Source: Marivivens sp.
GTDB lineage: Bacteria; Pseudomonadota; Alphaproteobacteria; Rhodobacterales; Rhodobacteraceae
Length of the DNA stretch: 64,000 nucleotides
Assembly (NCBI GenBank): GCA_024642115.1
Contig: JAHEBU010000003.1
Location: 248,001-312,000 of the forward strand
Reading direction: 5' to 3'
The translations under genes were made by a program, and so were the position numbers. Each line of letters opens with the position of its first letter. Within the stretch, counting starts at the first letter, position 1. Shown piece after piece: positions 1 through 7,657 of this stretch. The notes below the pieces were generated by a model. That model saw only the letters and a list, made by a program, of their open reading frames with translations, did no database searches and was not told the origin of the DNA.

Positions 1-672
1 AAACAGTTGCGGTTGATTGCGTGCATCAAATTGCAACAAGATTGCTTGCCCCTTTTCGCCTGATCCGACGTTTTTGGATATGTCTGTCGACAGATCTGTC
101 AATCCGGCATACCCGGTAGCCCAGACGACTGCACCCTGATCGGGGCCGTCGCCGACCACCTCTGCGCCGCATGCCGCAAGGGCCGCGGCCAATGACCGGA
201 CAGCTTTCCGGGGATGGATGCGCGCGCTCAGTGTGTCGTGGACCAACCACCCCGACGGGGTGTGCGGCGCCCATTGGGGATGGTCGGATGCGGGGACTAC
301 GGCCCACACCTCCTGCCCCTGCCAAAGTGTCTTGGCCTGCACCGCCCGGTCCCGCGCCAGCGCCACTGTTGCCGCGTCGGCCAACGGTTGAAGCCGTCCC
401 GTGCGCCCATATCCGGTGGACTGGCCCGAGGCGGCTTCGACCCCCGCCCAAAACGCCGGGGCCATTTGCAGACTGTCGAACTGCGCCTGTTTCTTGGCGT
501 TCCACTGGTCGGGCACATGGGGGGCCAGTGCGCCGACGATGCCACCGCTCGCCCCGGCGCCGACCCCGTATGGGTCGATCACCTGCACACGCGCCCCGCG
601 CTGCACGCAAGTCCACGCAATGGCCAGCCCAAACACCCCGGCTCCGCGCACCGTCACGTCTGCCGTTGCCAT
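1..672 (-). CDS. FAD-dependent oxidoreductase, MnmC C-terminal-domain type (partial)
   Basis: The reading frame stays open from an ATG at 672 to the left edge, so the C-terminus is missing (224 codons seen). The N-terminus carries a Rossmann FAD-binding motif (VRGAGVFGLAIAW, about residues 8-20), followed by a GASGG stretch typical of the DAO (D-amino acid oxidase-like) superfamily. It is divergent from mnmD with only 48 bases between them. In E. coli both activities are fused in MnmC, where the FAD domain demodifies cmnm5(s2)U34 to nm5(s2)U34 and the other domain methylates it. The inference is that this is the separate oxidoreductase half. A general DAO-family enzyme is the alternative, because the substrate-binding half lies outside the window. 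Confidence 0.75.
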   Translation of the reverse strand, partial: MATADVTVRGAGVFGLAIAWTCVQRGARVQVIDPYGVGAGASGGIVGALAPHVPDQWNAKKQAQFDSLQMAPAFWAGVEAASGQSTGYGRTGRLQPLADAATVALARDRAVQAKTLWQGQEVWAVVPASDHPQWAPHTPSGWLVHDTLSARIHPRKAVRSLAAALAACGAEVVGDGPDQGAVVWATGYAGLTDLSTDISKNVGSGEKGQAILLQFDARNQPQLF

Positions 673-720
673 TTCCCACCCCGCAGCCCAAAGTCTGCCG
701 GCACCCTAAGGTAGCCGGAC

Positions 721-1395
721 ATGAACGACCAGAAGGCGAAACTGGATTGGCGCGACGGGATCATCCCGGTGTCCCAACAATTTGACGATCCCTACTTTTC
801 GCTCGCCGGTGGATTGGACGAGACGGCCCATGTGTTTCTGGCGGGGAACGATCTGCCCTCCCGTTTCGGCGGCGCGTTCCGGATTGCCGAGACCGGATTC
901 GGGACCGGCCTGAACTTTCTGGCGGCCTGGCGGTCGTTCGAGGCGGCAGGCCGGCCCGGCACCCTGCATTTCACCTCGTTCGAGGGGTTTCCGATGTCAG
1001 CCCGAGAGATGGGTCAGGCGCTGTCGGCCTTTCCCGACCTTGCCCCCTGGGCCGACCAACTGGTCAGGGCTGTGGCGCAGAGGCTGGGGCGGCATGATTT
1101 TGGCCCGGTCACGTTGGAGGTCATCCTGGGCGATGTCCGCCAGACCTTGCCTGCGTGGGACGGCCGTGCCGATGCGTGGTTTCTGGACGGCTTTTCGCCC
1201 GCCAAGAACCCCGAAATGTGGGGGGCCGGCCTGATGGCCGCGGTCGCCCGGCACACCGCCCCCGGCGGTACGGCGGCCACCTATACCGCGGCGGGCCATG
1301 TGCGCCGGGCATTGGCGAACGCGGGCTTTGACGTTGTCCGCGCACCGGGATACGGGACCAAGCGTCACATGACCCGCGCAAGGATGCCCGCCTAG
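721..1395 (+). CDS. mnmD: tRNA (5-methylaminomethyl-2-thiouridine)(34)-methyltransferase MnmD
   Basis: This 224-residue protein is the stand-alone form of the MnmC methyltransferase domain. It uses S-adenosylmethionine to make mnm5(s2)U at the wobble position of tRNAs. The N-terminal DWRDGIIPVSQQFDDPYFS stretch and the SAM-binding motif ETGFGTGLNFL (about residues 57-67) are characteristic, as is WFLDGFSPAKNPEMW (about 157-171). The protein ends where the E. coli fusion would continue into the FAD domain, which here lies in the divergent gene to the left. The next gene starts directly after its TAG stop, so the two are likely co-transcribed. Confidence 0.93.
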   Translation: MNDQKAKLDWRDGIIPVSQQFDDPYFSLAGGLDETAHVFLAGNDLPSRFGGAFRIAETGFGTGLNFLAAWRSFEAAGRPGTLHFTSFEGFPMSAREMGQALSAFPDLAPWADQLVRAVAQRLGRHDFGPVTLEVILGDVRQTLPAWDGRADAWFLDGFSPAKNPEMWGAGLMAAVARHTAPGGTAATYTAAGHVRRALANAGFDVVRAPGYGTKRHMTRARMPA

Positions 1396-2292
1396 ATGCA
1401 GTCGAACACCCGCCTTGGCATCTGGCTGATGATCGCCACGACCTTTGTCTTTGCCGTTCAGGACGGGCTTTCCCGGCATCTGGCGGGCGAATACAACGTG
1501 ATGATGGTGGTGATGATCCGCTACTGGTTCTTTGCGGCCTTTGTCATCACCGTGGCTGCCCGCAAGGAGGGGTCGGTCAGCCGCGCCGCCGCGACGACCC
1601 AGCCGATCCTTCAGATCGTGCGGGGTCTGCTGCTGGCAGGTGAGATTTGCGTGCTGGTGGTGGGGTTTGTCAAACTGGGACTGGTCGAAAGCCACGCCAT
1701 TTTCGCCTGTTATCCGCTGCTGATCGCTGCGCTGTCGGGGCCAATCCTAGGTGAAACGGTCGGATGGCGCAGGGTGGCTGCGATTGCGGTGGGGTTTGTC
1801 GGCGTCCTGATTATTCTGGAACCCGGAGTCACGGTGTTTTCCCCCTATTCCGTGATCCCGTTCGTTTCAGCCGCCATGTTCGCTCTTTATGGACTGCTGA
1901 CCCGTTTCGCGGCCCGAAAGGATACGGCAGCGACCTCTTTTTTCTGGACTGGGGTCGTTGGCGCCGTGGCAACAACGACGGCAGGGGTGTGGTTCTGGGA
2001 ACCGATGACGGGATCCGATTGGGTCTGGATGGCGATCTTGTGCGTGACCGGGGCCACCGGGCATTTCCTGCTGATCAAATGCTACGAAGTGGCCGAGGCG
2101 AGTGCGGTCCAACCCTTTGCCTATCTGCAACTGGTCTTTGCCTCGACCATCGGATTGGTCGTGTTCCACGAAAAGCTGGAGCCGAACGTAGCGATCGGGA
2201 CGGCCATCGTCGTGGGTGCAGGCATCTTTACCCTTTGGCGGCAACACCGTGCCGCCAGAGCTGCCGAAAGGAAAAGTGGCGTTACTGCCTGA
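1396..2292 (+). CDS. EamA/DMT-family transporter
   Basis: A 298-residue integral membrane protein with about ten hydrophobic segments arranged as two EamA repeats, the usual size and architecture of drug/metabolite transporter superfamily permeases in the inner membrane. A conserved-looking YPLLIAALSGPILGE stretch lies at the end of the first half. The substrate cannot be read from sequence. The ATG immediately follows the mnmD stop codon (TAGATG), which suggests translational coupling. Its 3' end overlaps the convergent lipoprotein gene by 11 bases, so the two transcripts run into each other. Confidence 0.85.
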   Translation: MQSNTRLGIWLMIATTFVFAVQDGLSRHLAGEYNVMMVVMIRYWFFAAFVITVAARKEGSVSRAAATTQPILQIVRGLLLAGEICVLVVGFVKLGLVESHAIFACYPLLIAALSGPILGETVGWRRVAAIAVGFVGVLIILEPGVTVFSPYSVIPFVSAAMFALYGLLTRFAARKDTAATSFFWTGVVGAVATTTAGVWFWEPMTGSDWVWMAILCVTGATGHFLLIKCYEVAEASAVQPFAYLQLVFASTIGLVVFHEKLEPNVAIGTAIVVGAGIFTLWRQHRAARAAERKSGVTA

Positions 2293-2851
2293 CGCAGATC
2301 AGGCAGGTGATCAGCCGGGTTTTCATCTGCGCGGCCAGTTGCGGCGACTGAGTCGCCAACCCGGCCCGTGCCTGGGCTGACTGATCACTGATCCGCGCCT
2401 CGGCCCTGCTGGACCTGCCCTCTGTCACCGCCCGAAGGTCTATATCGCCAACATAGACCACTTCGCCCGGGGCCATGACGATCCGTGACACGGGATCGAG
2501 GGTCGATGGGTTGGTCGACAAGTTCCCCAGCGACACGGCCCCCAGTTGGTAGGTTCCGGCGGGCACGACCTGAATATTGTAGAGCCCGGTATTATGCGCC
2601 CAGCCGCCCGTTTGGGACAGCAGATTGACCAACGGCGCACCACTGGCGCGGCGAACGGCCATCACACCCTGAACCACGTCCAGAGTTTCCGACCCCACCA
2701 CTTCGAGTCGGGCGAAACCGCGGCTGACCAGCACGGCCTGACCGGCCGGGGCCAATGTGGCGGGGTCCGCAGGCACAGGCATCGAGGGTTGGGCGCACCC
2801 TATCAGGGCAGCGAGCCCGATCAGGCCGACAAATTTTAACAAAAGACGCAC
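2282..2851 (-). CDS. Hypothetical lipoprotein
   Basis: A 189-residue protein of unknown function. The chosen GTG start at 2851 is preceded at 7 bases by GGAGAGG (positions 2859-2865) and gives a clean lipoprotein signal peptide, with a hydrophobic run ending in LIGC at about residue 19. An in-frame ATG at 2881 lacks a good ribosome site and would place a basic, poorly hydrophobic leader ahead of it. The mature part (about 170 residues) is rich in Val, Gly and Ala and looks beta-rich, with phrases such as GLYNIQVVPAGTYQLGAV that resemble small beta-sandwich lipoproteins. It is convergent with the DMT transporter gene and separated by about 100 bases from the lytic transglycosylase gene. Confidence 0.8.
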   Translation of the reverse strand: MRLLLKFVGLIGLAALIGCAQPSMPVPADPATLAPAGQAVLVSRGFARLEVVGSETLDVVQGVMAVRRASGAPLVNLLSQTGGWAHNTGLYNIQVVPAGTYQLGAVSLGNLSTNPSTLDPVSRIVMAPGEVVYVGDIDLRAVTEGRSSRAEARISDQSAQARAGLATQSPQLAAQMKTRLITCLICVRQ

Positions 2852-2948
2852 GCGCAAACCTCTCCGAAGCACAAAAGCCATGACTGCCAGAGCTTTGCGG
2901 TATGTCTCGGGGATAGAGTGTCCGTTTGCAACCGCGTCGTTTGCGGCC

Positions 2949-5042
2949 TCAGCCGCCGGGGCGGGACAGCGGCCGGATCCCCGGCGGGGCGGGCGGCGCA
3001 GGCGGGGCGACCGGAGCGGTGATGCCATTCGGGGCCGCATCAGCCGCCGCAGGCACGGGCAAGGGCGCGGGCGTAGTTCGGTCTGGCCGGGCCTGCGGGC
3101 GGATGATCGGTTTGACCCCGCGCAACAATTCGCTGAACCGAACCGGCCCCGTCTGCCCGGTCAGCCGCGCCTGATAGATCGGGATCGATTCGGTAACGCG
3201 CTGGACGTAGTTGCGGGTTTCGGTAAAAGGGATCGCCTCGATCCAATCGACCACATCCACCTCGCCCAACCGGGGGTCACCCCGTTCGTCAATCCACTGG
3301 TCAGGCCGCGACGGCCCGGCGTTGTAGCCTGCCGCGATCATCACCGGGCTATACCCGAATTTTTCGACCAGTTGTGCCAGATAGGCCGACCCCAGCGTCG
3401 CGTTATAGTCCCAGTCCGACGTCAGCCGCGCCTTGGAATAGGGCAGGCCAAGGCCTTGCGCCACCTCTTCCGCCGTGCCGGGCATCAGTTGCATCAGCCC
3501 CAGCGCGCCCACCGGGCTGCCGACGGACGCGTTGAATTCGCTTTCCCGCCGGGCAATGGACAGGGCCAGTTCGGGCGGCACCGGCAGTGTCTTTTGTGCC
3601 AGATCGTGCAGCGGGAAATACATCGAGGGGATTACGATCCCCCGGGTCACCGCAGTCTTGGCGACCAGCAGTTCAAAGAAGGATTCGTTCATCTGGTCCA
3701 GCATGGCCCCAAGCTGCCCCAGTTCGGTCCGATCCAGCGACTTGGCCAGTTGCGAAAAAAACAGCACGGCCGACGACCGTTCCCCTGCCGCCAGCAGCGT
3801 CAGCCCCGCCCGCGTGATGTCTGATTGAAGAAAGGCCGCATGATGCCAGTCGGGAAAGGTTTCCCGCCCCGTCAGCGCCGGATCCAGCGGGATGCCCATC
3901 TTTTCCGCCGCCAGCAGTCCGTAAAAACTGGTCTGGTTGTTGGCGGCGCGGGTATAGGCGGCGTCTGCCGTGGCCCCGTCCCCCAGCGCGTCCGCCGCCC
4001 GACCCACCCAATAGCCTGCGCGCCCTTCGGAAATCGGGCTGTCCACGGCTGCCTCGACCGCGTCAAAGTGTTTCAGGGCAGTTGCCGGGTCATCCATGAA
4101 CCGCAGGGCGATGTAGCCCGAAAGCCACTCCAGATCGGCGTAATTTTCGCCATCCTCGGGCGACAGGTGGTGGCGCGAGGCCAGCAGATAAGCCTCGGCA
4201 AAGTTGCCTTGCCGCATGTCGAACCGGGCAAGTTGCCGCCGCCAGCCCGCCCAGCGCCATGGCTGCACAAGCTTTGCCGGGTCGTCGGTGCGACCCAGCA
4301 GCAGGGCGATGGCATCCACATTCTTGCCCCGGTCGGCCAGCCAATTGAACCGGTCATAGGCCAGCCCCGGATCGCTGCGCAGCGCGGCCGGAACGGCCGC
4401 CAACGCCGTATCGACGCCCGACTTACGGATATAGGCGATCCGGGCCGAGGCGAGCGCCCGTTGGTCCGGCGTAAGCAACGGCAGCATCCGCGCCGCATCG
4501 GAGGTGCGCCACCGCCAGAGCATCGTATCGGTCCGACCCGCGTGATAGGGGGCCAGAACGTCGGGAAAGGCCTCGATCATGGCCTTGTGACCGTCGTCTG
4601 TCAGGCCAAGGGTCAGCCACGCCTCGCGCAGGACCGACGCGGCCATGTCCCCCGCGCCAGTCGCATAGAGCGCCTCGGCCAGACGGGTGGCGCCTTGGCC
4701 GGTCTGGGGAGTGTAGCCGTTGAAATAGCTCAGGATCAGGGACGGATCGGTTCCTTTTTCGATCACCTCTTCGCCGCGCGACTTGAGCCGGTCCATGCCG
4801 GGCCAATCGGGCCGGGCGGCGTCAAAGGCGCGGTAGTCGTCAAACGTCCCTTCGCCCGCGCGCAGTCGAGTCCAGGTGAGCAGGTCGCGGGCCAACGGAT
4901 CGGTGCCGATCAGGGCATAGGCTGCCGTCCAATCCCCCGATGCCCCGCTTTCAAAGGCTGACGCAAGCGCAGACCCCTGTTGCGCCCCGGCAGGGGCCGC
5001 GCAACAGGTCAGAAGGAGGGCGGCCAAAGCCAATCCGCGCAT
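2949..5042 (-). CDS. slt: Soluble lytic murein transglycosylase (SLT family)
   Basis: This 697-residue periplasmic enzyme cleaves the MurNAc-GlcNAc bond of peptidoglycan to give 1,6-anhydro ends. A type I signal peptide (residues 1-21, cleavage after AGA) is followed by a long helical superhelix of TPR-like repeats. The C-terminal SLT domain has the catalytic glutamate in RRESEFN (E500), then [10 protein letters not shown] and [12 protein letters not shown] Pro/Ala-rich tail follows. ATG 5042 is taken as start. A TTG three codons upstream (5051) is better placed after AGAGG, and either start keeps the same signal peptide. It is divergent from dapA, a pairing I recall as common in Rhodobacterales. 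Confidence 0.92.
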   Translation of the reverse strand: MRGLALAALLLTCCAAPAGAQQGSALASAFESGASGDWTAAYALIGTDPLARDLLTWTRLRAGEGTFDDYRAFDAARPDWPGMDRLKSRGEEVIEKGTDPSLILSYFNGYTPQTGQGATRLAEALYATGAGDMAASVLREAWLTLGLTDDGHKAMIEAFPDVLAPYHAGRTDTMLWRWRTSDAARMLPLLTPDQRALASARIAYIRKSGVDTALAAVPAALRSDPGLAYDRFNWLADRGKNVDAIALLLGRTDDPAKLVQPWRWAGWRRQLARFDMRQGNFAEAYLLASRHHLSPEDGENYADLEWLSGYIALRFMDDPATALKHFDAVEAAVDSPISEGRAGYWVGRAADALGDGATADAAYTRAANNQTSFYGLLAAEKMGIPLDPALTGRETFPDWHHAAFLQSDITRAGLTLLAAGERSSAVLFFSQLAKSLDRTELGQLGAMLDQMNESFFELLVAKTAVTRGIVIPSMYFPLHDLAQKTLPVPPELALSIARRESEFNASVGSPVGALGLMQLMPGTAEEVAQGLGLPYSKARLTSDWDYNATLGSAYLAQLVEKFGYSPVMIAAGYNAGPSRPDQWIDERGDPRLGEVDVVDWIEAIPFTETRNYVQRVTESIPIYQARLTGQTGPVRFSELLRGVKPIIRPQARPDRTTPAPLPVPAAADAAPNGITAPVAPPAPPAPPGIRPLSRPGG

Positions 5043-5196
5043 GGGGGTCAAAACTGCCTCTTTCCTCTTTTGCGGCAAAGGTATCGCAGTTGCCTTTGAC
5101 CACAACTCACAAACTTGGCAAGCGGCGCAATCCCGTCTAGGGTCCGCCCGTTTTGAACCGGGGCCAGATCGCCCCAACCAGCAAAGGATGCGTGCC

Positions 5197-6081
5197 ATGA
5201 TCCGTGAAACGATCCGGGGGTCGATGCCGGCCCTTGTCACGCCGTTCAAGGACGGCCAGGTGGATGTCGACACGCTGAAAAAGCTGGTCGATTGGCATAT
5301 CGAACAGGGCTCGCACGGGCTGGTTCCGGTGGGAACGACGGGCGAAAGCCCGACACTGAGCCACGAGGAACACGATCTGGTCGTGGCCACGGTCGTCCGT
5401 CAGGCGGCGGGCCGCGTGCCGGTGATCGCCGGGGCCGGGTCCAACAACACGATCGAAACGGTGCGGCTGGTCAAGGCGGCCAAGGCTGCGGGCGCCGATG
5501 CCGCCCTTGTCGTGACCCCCTACTATAACAAACCGACTCAACGCGGGTTGATCGCTCATTATACCGCAGCTGCCGAGTGCGGACTGCCGATCATCATCTA
5601 CAACATCCCGGGTCGGTCCATCGTGGACATGTCGCCCGAAACGATGGGAACACTGGCCAAACTGCCGATGATTGCGGGTGTCAAGGATTCGACCGGGGAC
5701 GTGTCGCGCGTGTCCAAGCAGCGGATCACCTGCGGCACCGACTTCATCCAGATGTCAGGTGAGGATGCCCAGGCGCTGGGGTTCCACGCGATGGGCGGTC
5801 ACGGCTGTATTTCGGTGACGGCCAATGTCGCGCCAAAGCTGTGTGCGGAATTTCAGGACGCCATGAAGGCCGGCGACTACAAGACTGCGCTGACCTACCA
5901 GGATCGGCTGATGCCGCTGCACGAGGCGATTTTCATTGAGCCCGGCGTGTGCGGGGCCAAGTATGGCATGTCGCAGCTGGGCCTGTGCACGGACGAGGTC
6001 CGGTCACCCTTGGTCGGGCTGACCGATGCAACCAAATCCGCCATCCGGGCGGGGATGGTCCATGCGGGTCTGCTGAACTGA
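5197..6081 (+). CDS. dapA: 4-hydroxy-tetrahydrodipicolinate synthase
   Basis: DapA condenses pyruvate with aspartate semialdehyde in the lysine/diaminopimelate pathway in the cytoplasm. The 294-residue length is typical. Visible hallmarks are [15 protein letters not shown] (residues 45-59), [13 protein letters not shown] with Tyr110, the catalytic Tyr135 in IIIYNIPGR, and the Schiff-base Lys163 in GVKDSTGD. The start at 5197 is set by AGGA at 5185-5188. A nearer-upstream in-frame ATG at 5188 overlaps this ribosome site. Diaminopimelate made here feeds peptidoglycan, fitting the divergent lytic transglycosylase gene. A palindromic repeat begins 8 bases after the stop. Confidence 0.97.
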   Translation: MIRETIRGSMPALVTPFKDGQVDVDTLKKLVDWHIEQGSHGLVPVGTTGESPTLSHEEHDLVVATVVRQAAGRVPVIAGAGSNNTIETVRLVKAAKAAGADAALVVTPYYNKPTQRGLIAHYTAAAECGLPIIIYNIPGRSIVDMSPETMGTLAKLPMIAGVKDSTGDVSRVSKQRITCGTDFIQMSGEDAQALGFHAMGGHGCISVTANVAPKLCAEFQDAMKAGDYKTALTYQDRLMPLHEAIFIEPGVCGAKYGMSQLGLCTDEVRSPLVGLTDATKSAIRAGMVHAGLLN

Positions 6082-6574
6082 TCCGGGGAGGGTGGGTTGA
6101 AATCCACCTTGGACAGGCTGCCGGCCTGACTGCACAGAAGATGAAGTGAGCGCGCGCCCGAACGTACAGCAGGCGCGGCCGTTGGAGTATCTGGCAAATC
6201 AGATCGTTGCGTGCCTGCCGAAAATTCGGGCCGGTCGGGCGCAGCGCCCTGTCTGGTTCCTGCATTATGTCAAGGTCAATGCCGGGGACCGTTCGGGGTC
6301 GCCTCTGTCCCCGTGACCACATGGTGAAGACTATGTTGCCGAGGTCGGGCGCACAAACGACTAGACAATGTTAACCACCTTTTCATCGGTGTTGGATGCA
6401 GGAGCGCAGTTGTCAGGATAGGGGAAAACCAATGCCAGTTTCCCCCGTGGGGTGGATCGTTTCGTAGCTCGGCATTGGGGGCCTCTGATTGACACCTGAC
6501 CCCAAAGACTCTAGTCGGCCTGAGGTTTTGCGCAAAAGTCTCTAACTGGCAAACCTAAAGTGAAAGGGTTTTTC
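6082..6574. other. Non-coding gap between dapA and galE, with hairpins
   Basis: About 490 bases without a convincing protein gene on either strand. It holds the palindromic repeat at 6089-6112. It also holds a long imperfect hairpin (GGTCA at 6274-6278 and CGGGGAC at 6283-6289 pairing with GTCCCCG at 6307-6313 and TGACC at 6314-6318), and a second inverted repeat (CCAATGCC at 6429-6436 against GGCATTGG at 6471-6478) that encloses a CCCC/GGGG stem. These could belong to a small RNA or to the galE leader. I do not recognise a named RNA family. Confidence 0.4.
6089..6112. repeat. Palindromic intergenic repeat, copy 1
   Basis: An imperfect palindrome with core GGTGGGTTGAAATCCACC (6091-6108), just after dapA. 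It is one of about ten related copies in this window (consensus core GGTGGGTTTCAACCCACC, often flanked by GTAA / TTAC). One pair is mismatched here. It could form an RNA hairpin that ends or stabilises the dapA message. Confidence 0.7.
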
Positions 6575-7579
6575 TTGTCTGTCTTGGTGACTGGCGGCGC
6601 AGGTTACATCGGTAGCCACATGGTTCTTGATCTTGTAAGCCACGGCGAACGCGTGGTCGTGCTGGACAATTTATCGACAGGCCATGCGGATGTGGTTTCG
6701 CCGGATGCGACCCTGGTTGTGGGCGAGGTTGCCGATCAGGACCTTGTCGATCGGCTCTGTACCGAGCATGGCATCCGATCAATCTTTCACTTTGCCGGGT
6801 CGATCGTCGTGCCGGAGTCGGTGGCGCAGCCTCTTTCTTACTATCGCAACAACACCGAGGGGTCTCGGGCACTGATCGAAAGTGCCGTGCGCAACGGCGT
6901 TGACCACTTCATCTTTTCATCCACCGCAGCCGTGTATGGCACCCCCGACGTGGTCCCGATCCATGAGGGCGCGCCCTGTCTGCCCGAGTCACCCTACGGT
7001 TGGTCAAAGCTGATGGTGGAACAGATCCTGTCTGACGTGGCCAAGGCGCACGGTCTGAATGTCGGGATCTTGCGCTATTTCAACGTCGCCGGAGCGGATC
7101 GTCTGGGTCGAACCGGGCAAATGACGGAAAATGCCACCCATCTGATCAAAGTCGCGTGCGAGGTTGCGCTTGGTCGTCGCGATGTGCTCGAGATCTATGG
7201 GTCAGATTATGGCACACGCGATGGCACCTGTGTCCGCGACTTCATCCATGTCAGCGACCTTGTGACAGCTCATCGGCTGATGCTGGAGCGGTTGCGGAGG
7301 GTTGGCGGGTTTGGTCTTTATAACCTTGGCTATGGAAAGGGCACGACCGTTGCCGAAATCGCAAAGGCGGTCGGTGCAGCGGCAGGCATCGCCGTTCCTG
7401 TCAGGTATGTGGCCCGTCGTCCGGGAGACATCGCCGAAGTTGTCGCCGACTCGTCGCTCGCGCGGCAGGAGTTGGGCTGGATACCAGAGTTTGACGACGT
7501 CGACGTAATTGTTCGTTCGGCATTTGAATTTGAATCAGCCCGACTGATGCGGCAAACCGCCGAAACCCTGGGGTCCTGA
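6575..7579 (+). CDS. galE: UDP-glucose 4-epimerase
   Basis: GalE interconverts UDP-glucose and UDP-galactose, supplying sugars for surface polysaccharide. From the TTG at 6575 it has 334 residues. It begins directly with the NAD-binding TGGAGYIGSH motif (residues 6-15). The catalytic Ser lies in FIFSSTAAVYG (about 113-122) and the YxxxK pair is Tyr141/Lys145 in SPYGWSK. The TTG start is preferred because AAAGGG (6563-6568) stands 6 bases before it. A GTG at 6560 would start upstream of that ribosome site. The following glycosyltransferase gene points to a glycan-assembly role. GalE-like 4-epimerases of other UDP-sugars cannot be excluded. Confidence 0.93.
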   Translation: MSVLVTGGAGYIGSHMVLDLVSHGERVVVLDNLSTGHADVVSPDATLVVGEVADQDLVDRLCTEHGIRSIFHFAGSIVVPESVAQPLSYYRNNTEGSRALIESAVRNGVDHFIFSSTAAVYGTPDVVPIHEGAPCLPESPYGWSKLMVEQILSDVAKAHGLNVGILRYFNVAGADRLGRTGQMTENATHLIKVACEVALGRRDVLEIYGSDYGTRDGTCVRDFIHVSDLVTAHRLMLERLRRVGGFGLYNLGYGKGTTVAEIAKAVGAAAGIAVPVRYVARRPGDIAEVVADSSLARQELGWIPEFDDVDVIVRSAFEFESARLMRQTAETLGS

Positions 7580-7657
7580 GGATAATCAAAGAAATCGGTC
7601 CCGTCGCGCGATATAAAGGCTGGGATCTGAATAACTGTGATCGTGTAAAATGTGGCC

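Noticed and set aside
26-691. Open frame of 221 codons on the minus strand, rich in Arg and Gly
   Set aside because: It is an out-of-frame shadow of the FAD-oxidoreductase gene (1-672), whose frame shows a clear Rossmann motif and stays open to the edge.
2757-3824. Long plus-strand open frame of 355 codons
   Set aside because: Antisense to the lytic transglycosylase gene; composition is Arg/Pro/Gln-rich and shows no domain. It is a product of high G+C.
6560-6562. GTG 6560 as the galE start
   Set aside because: No ribosome site in front, whereas TTG 6575 has AAAGGG 6 bases upstream and starts the protein right at its NAD-binding motif, as is usual.
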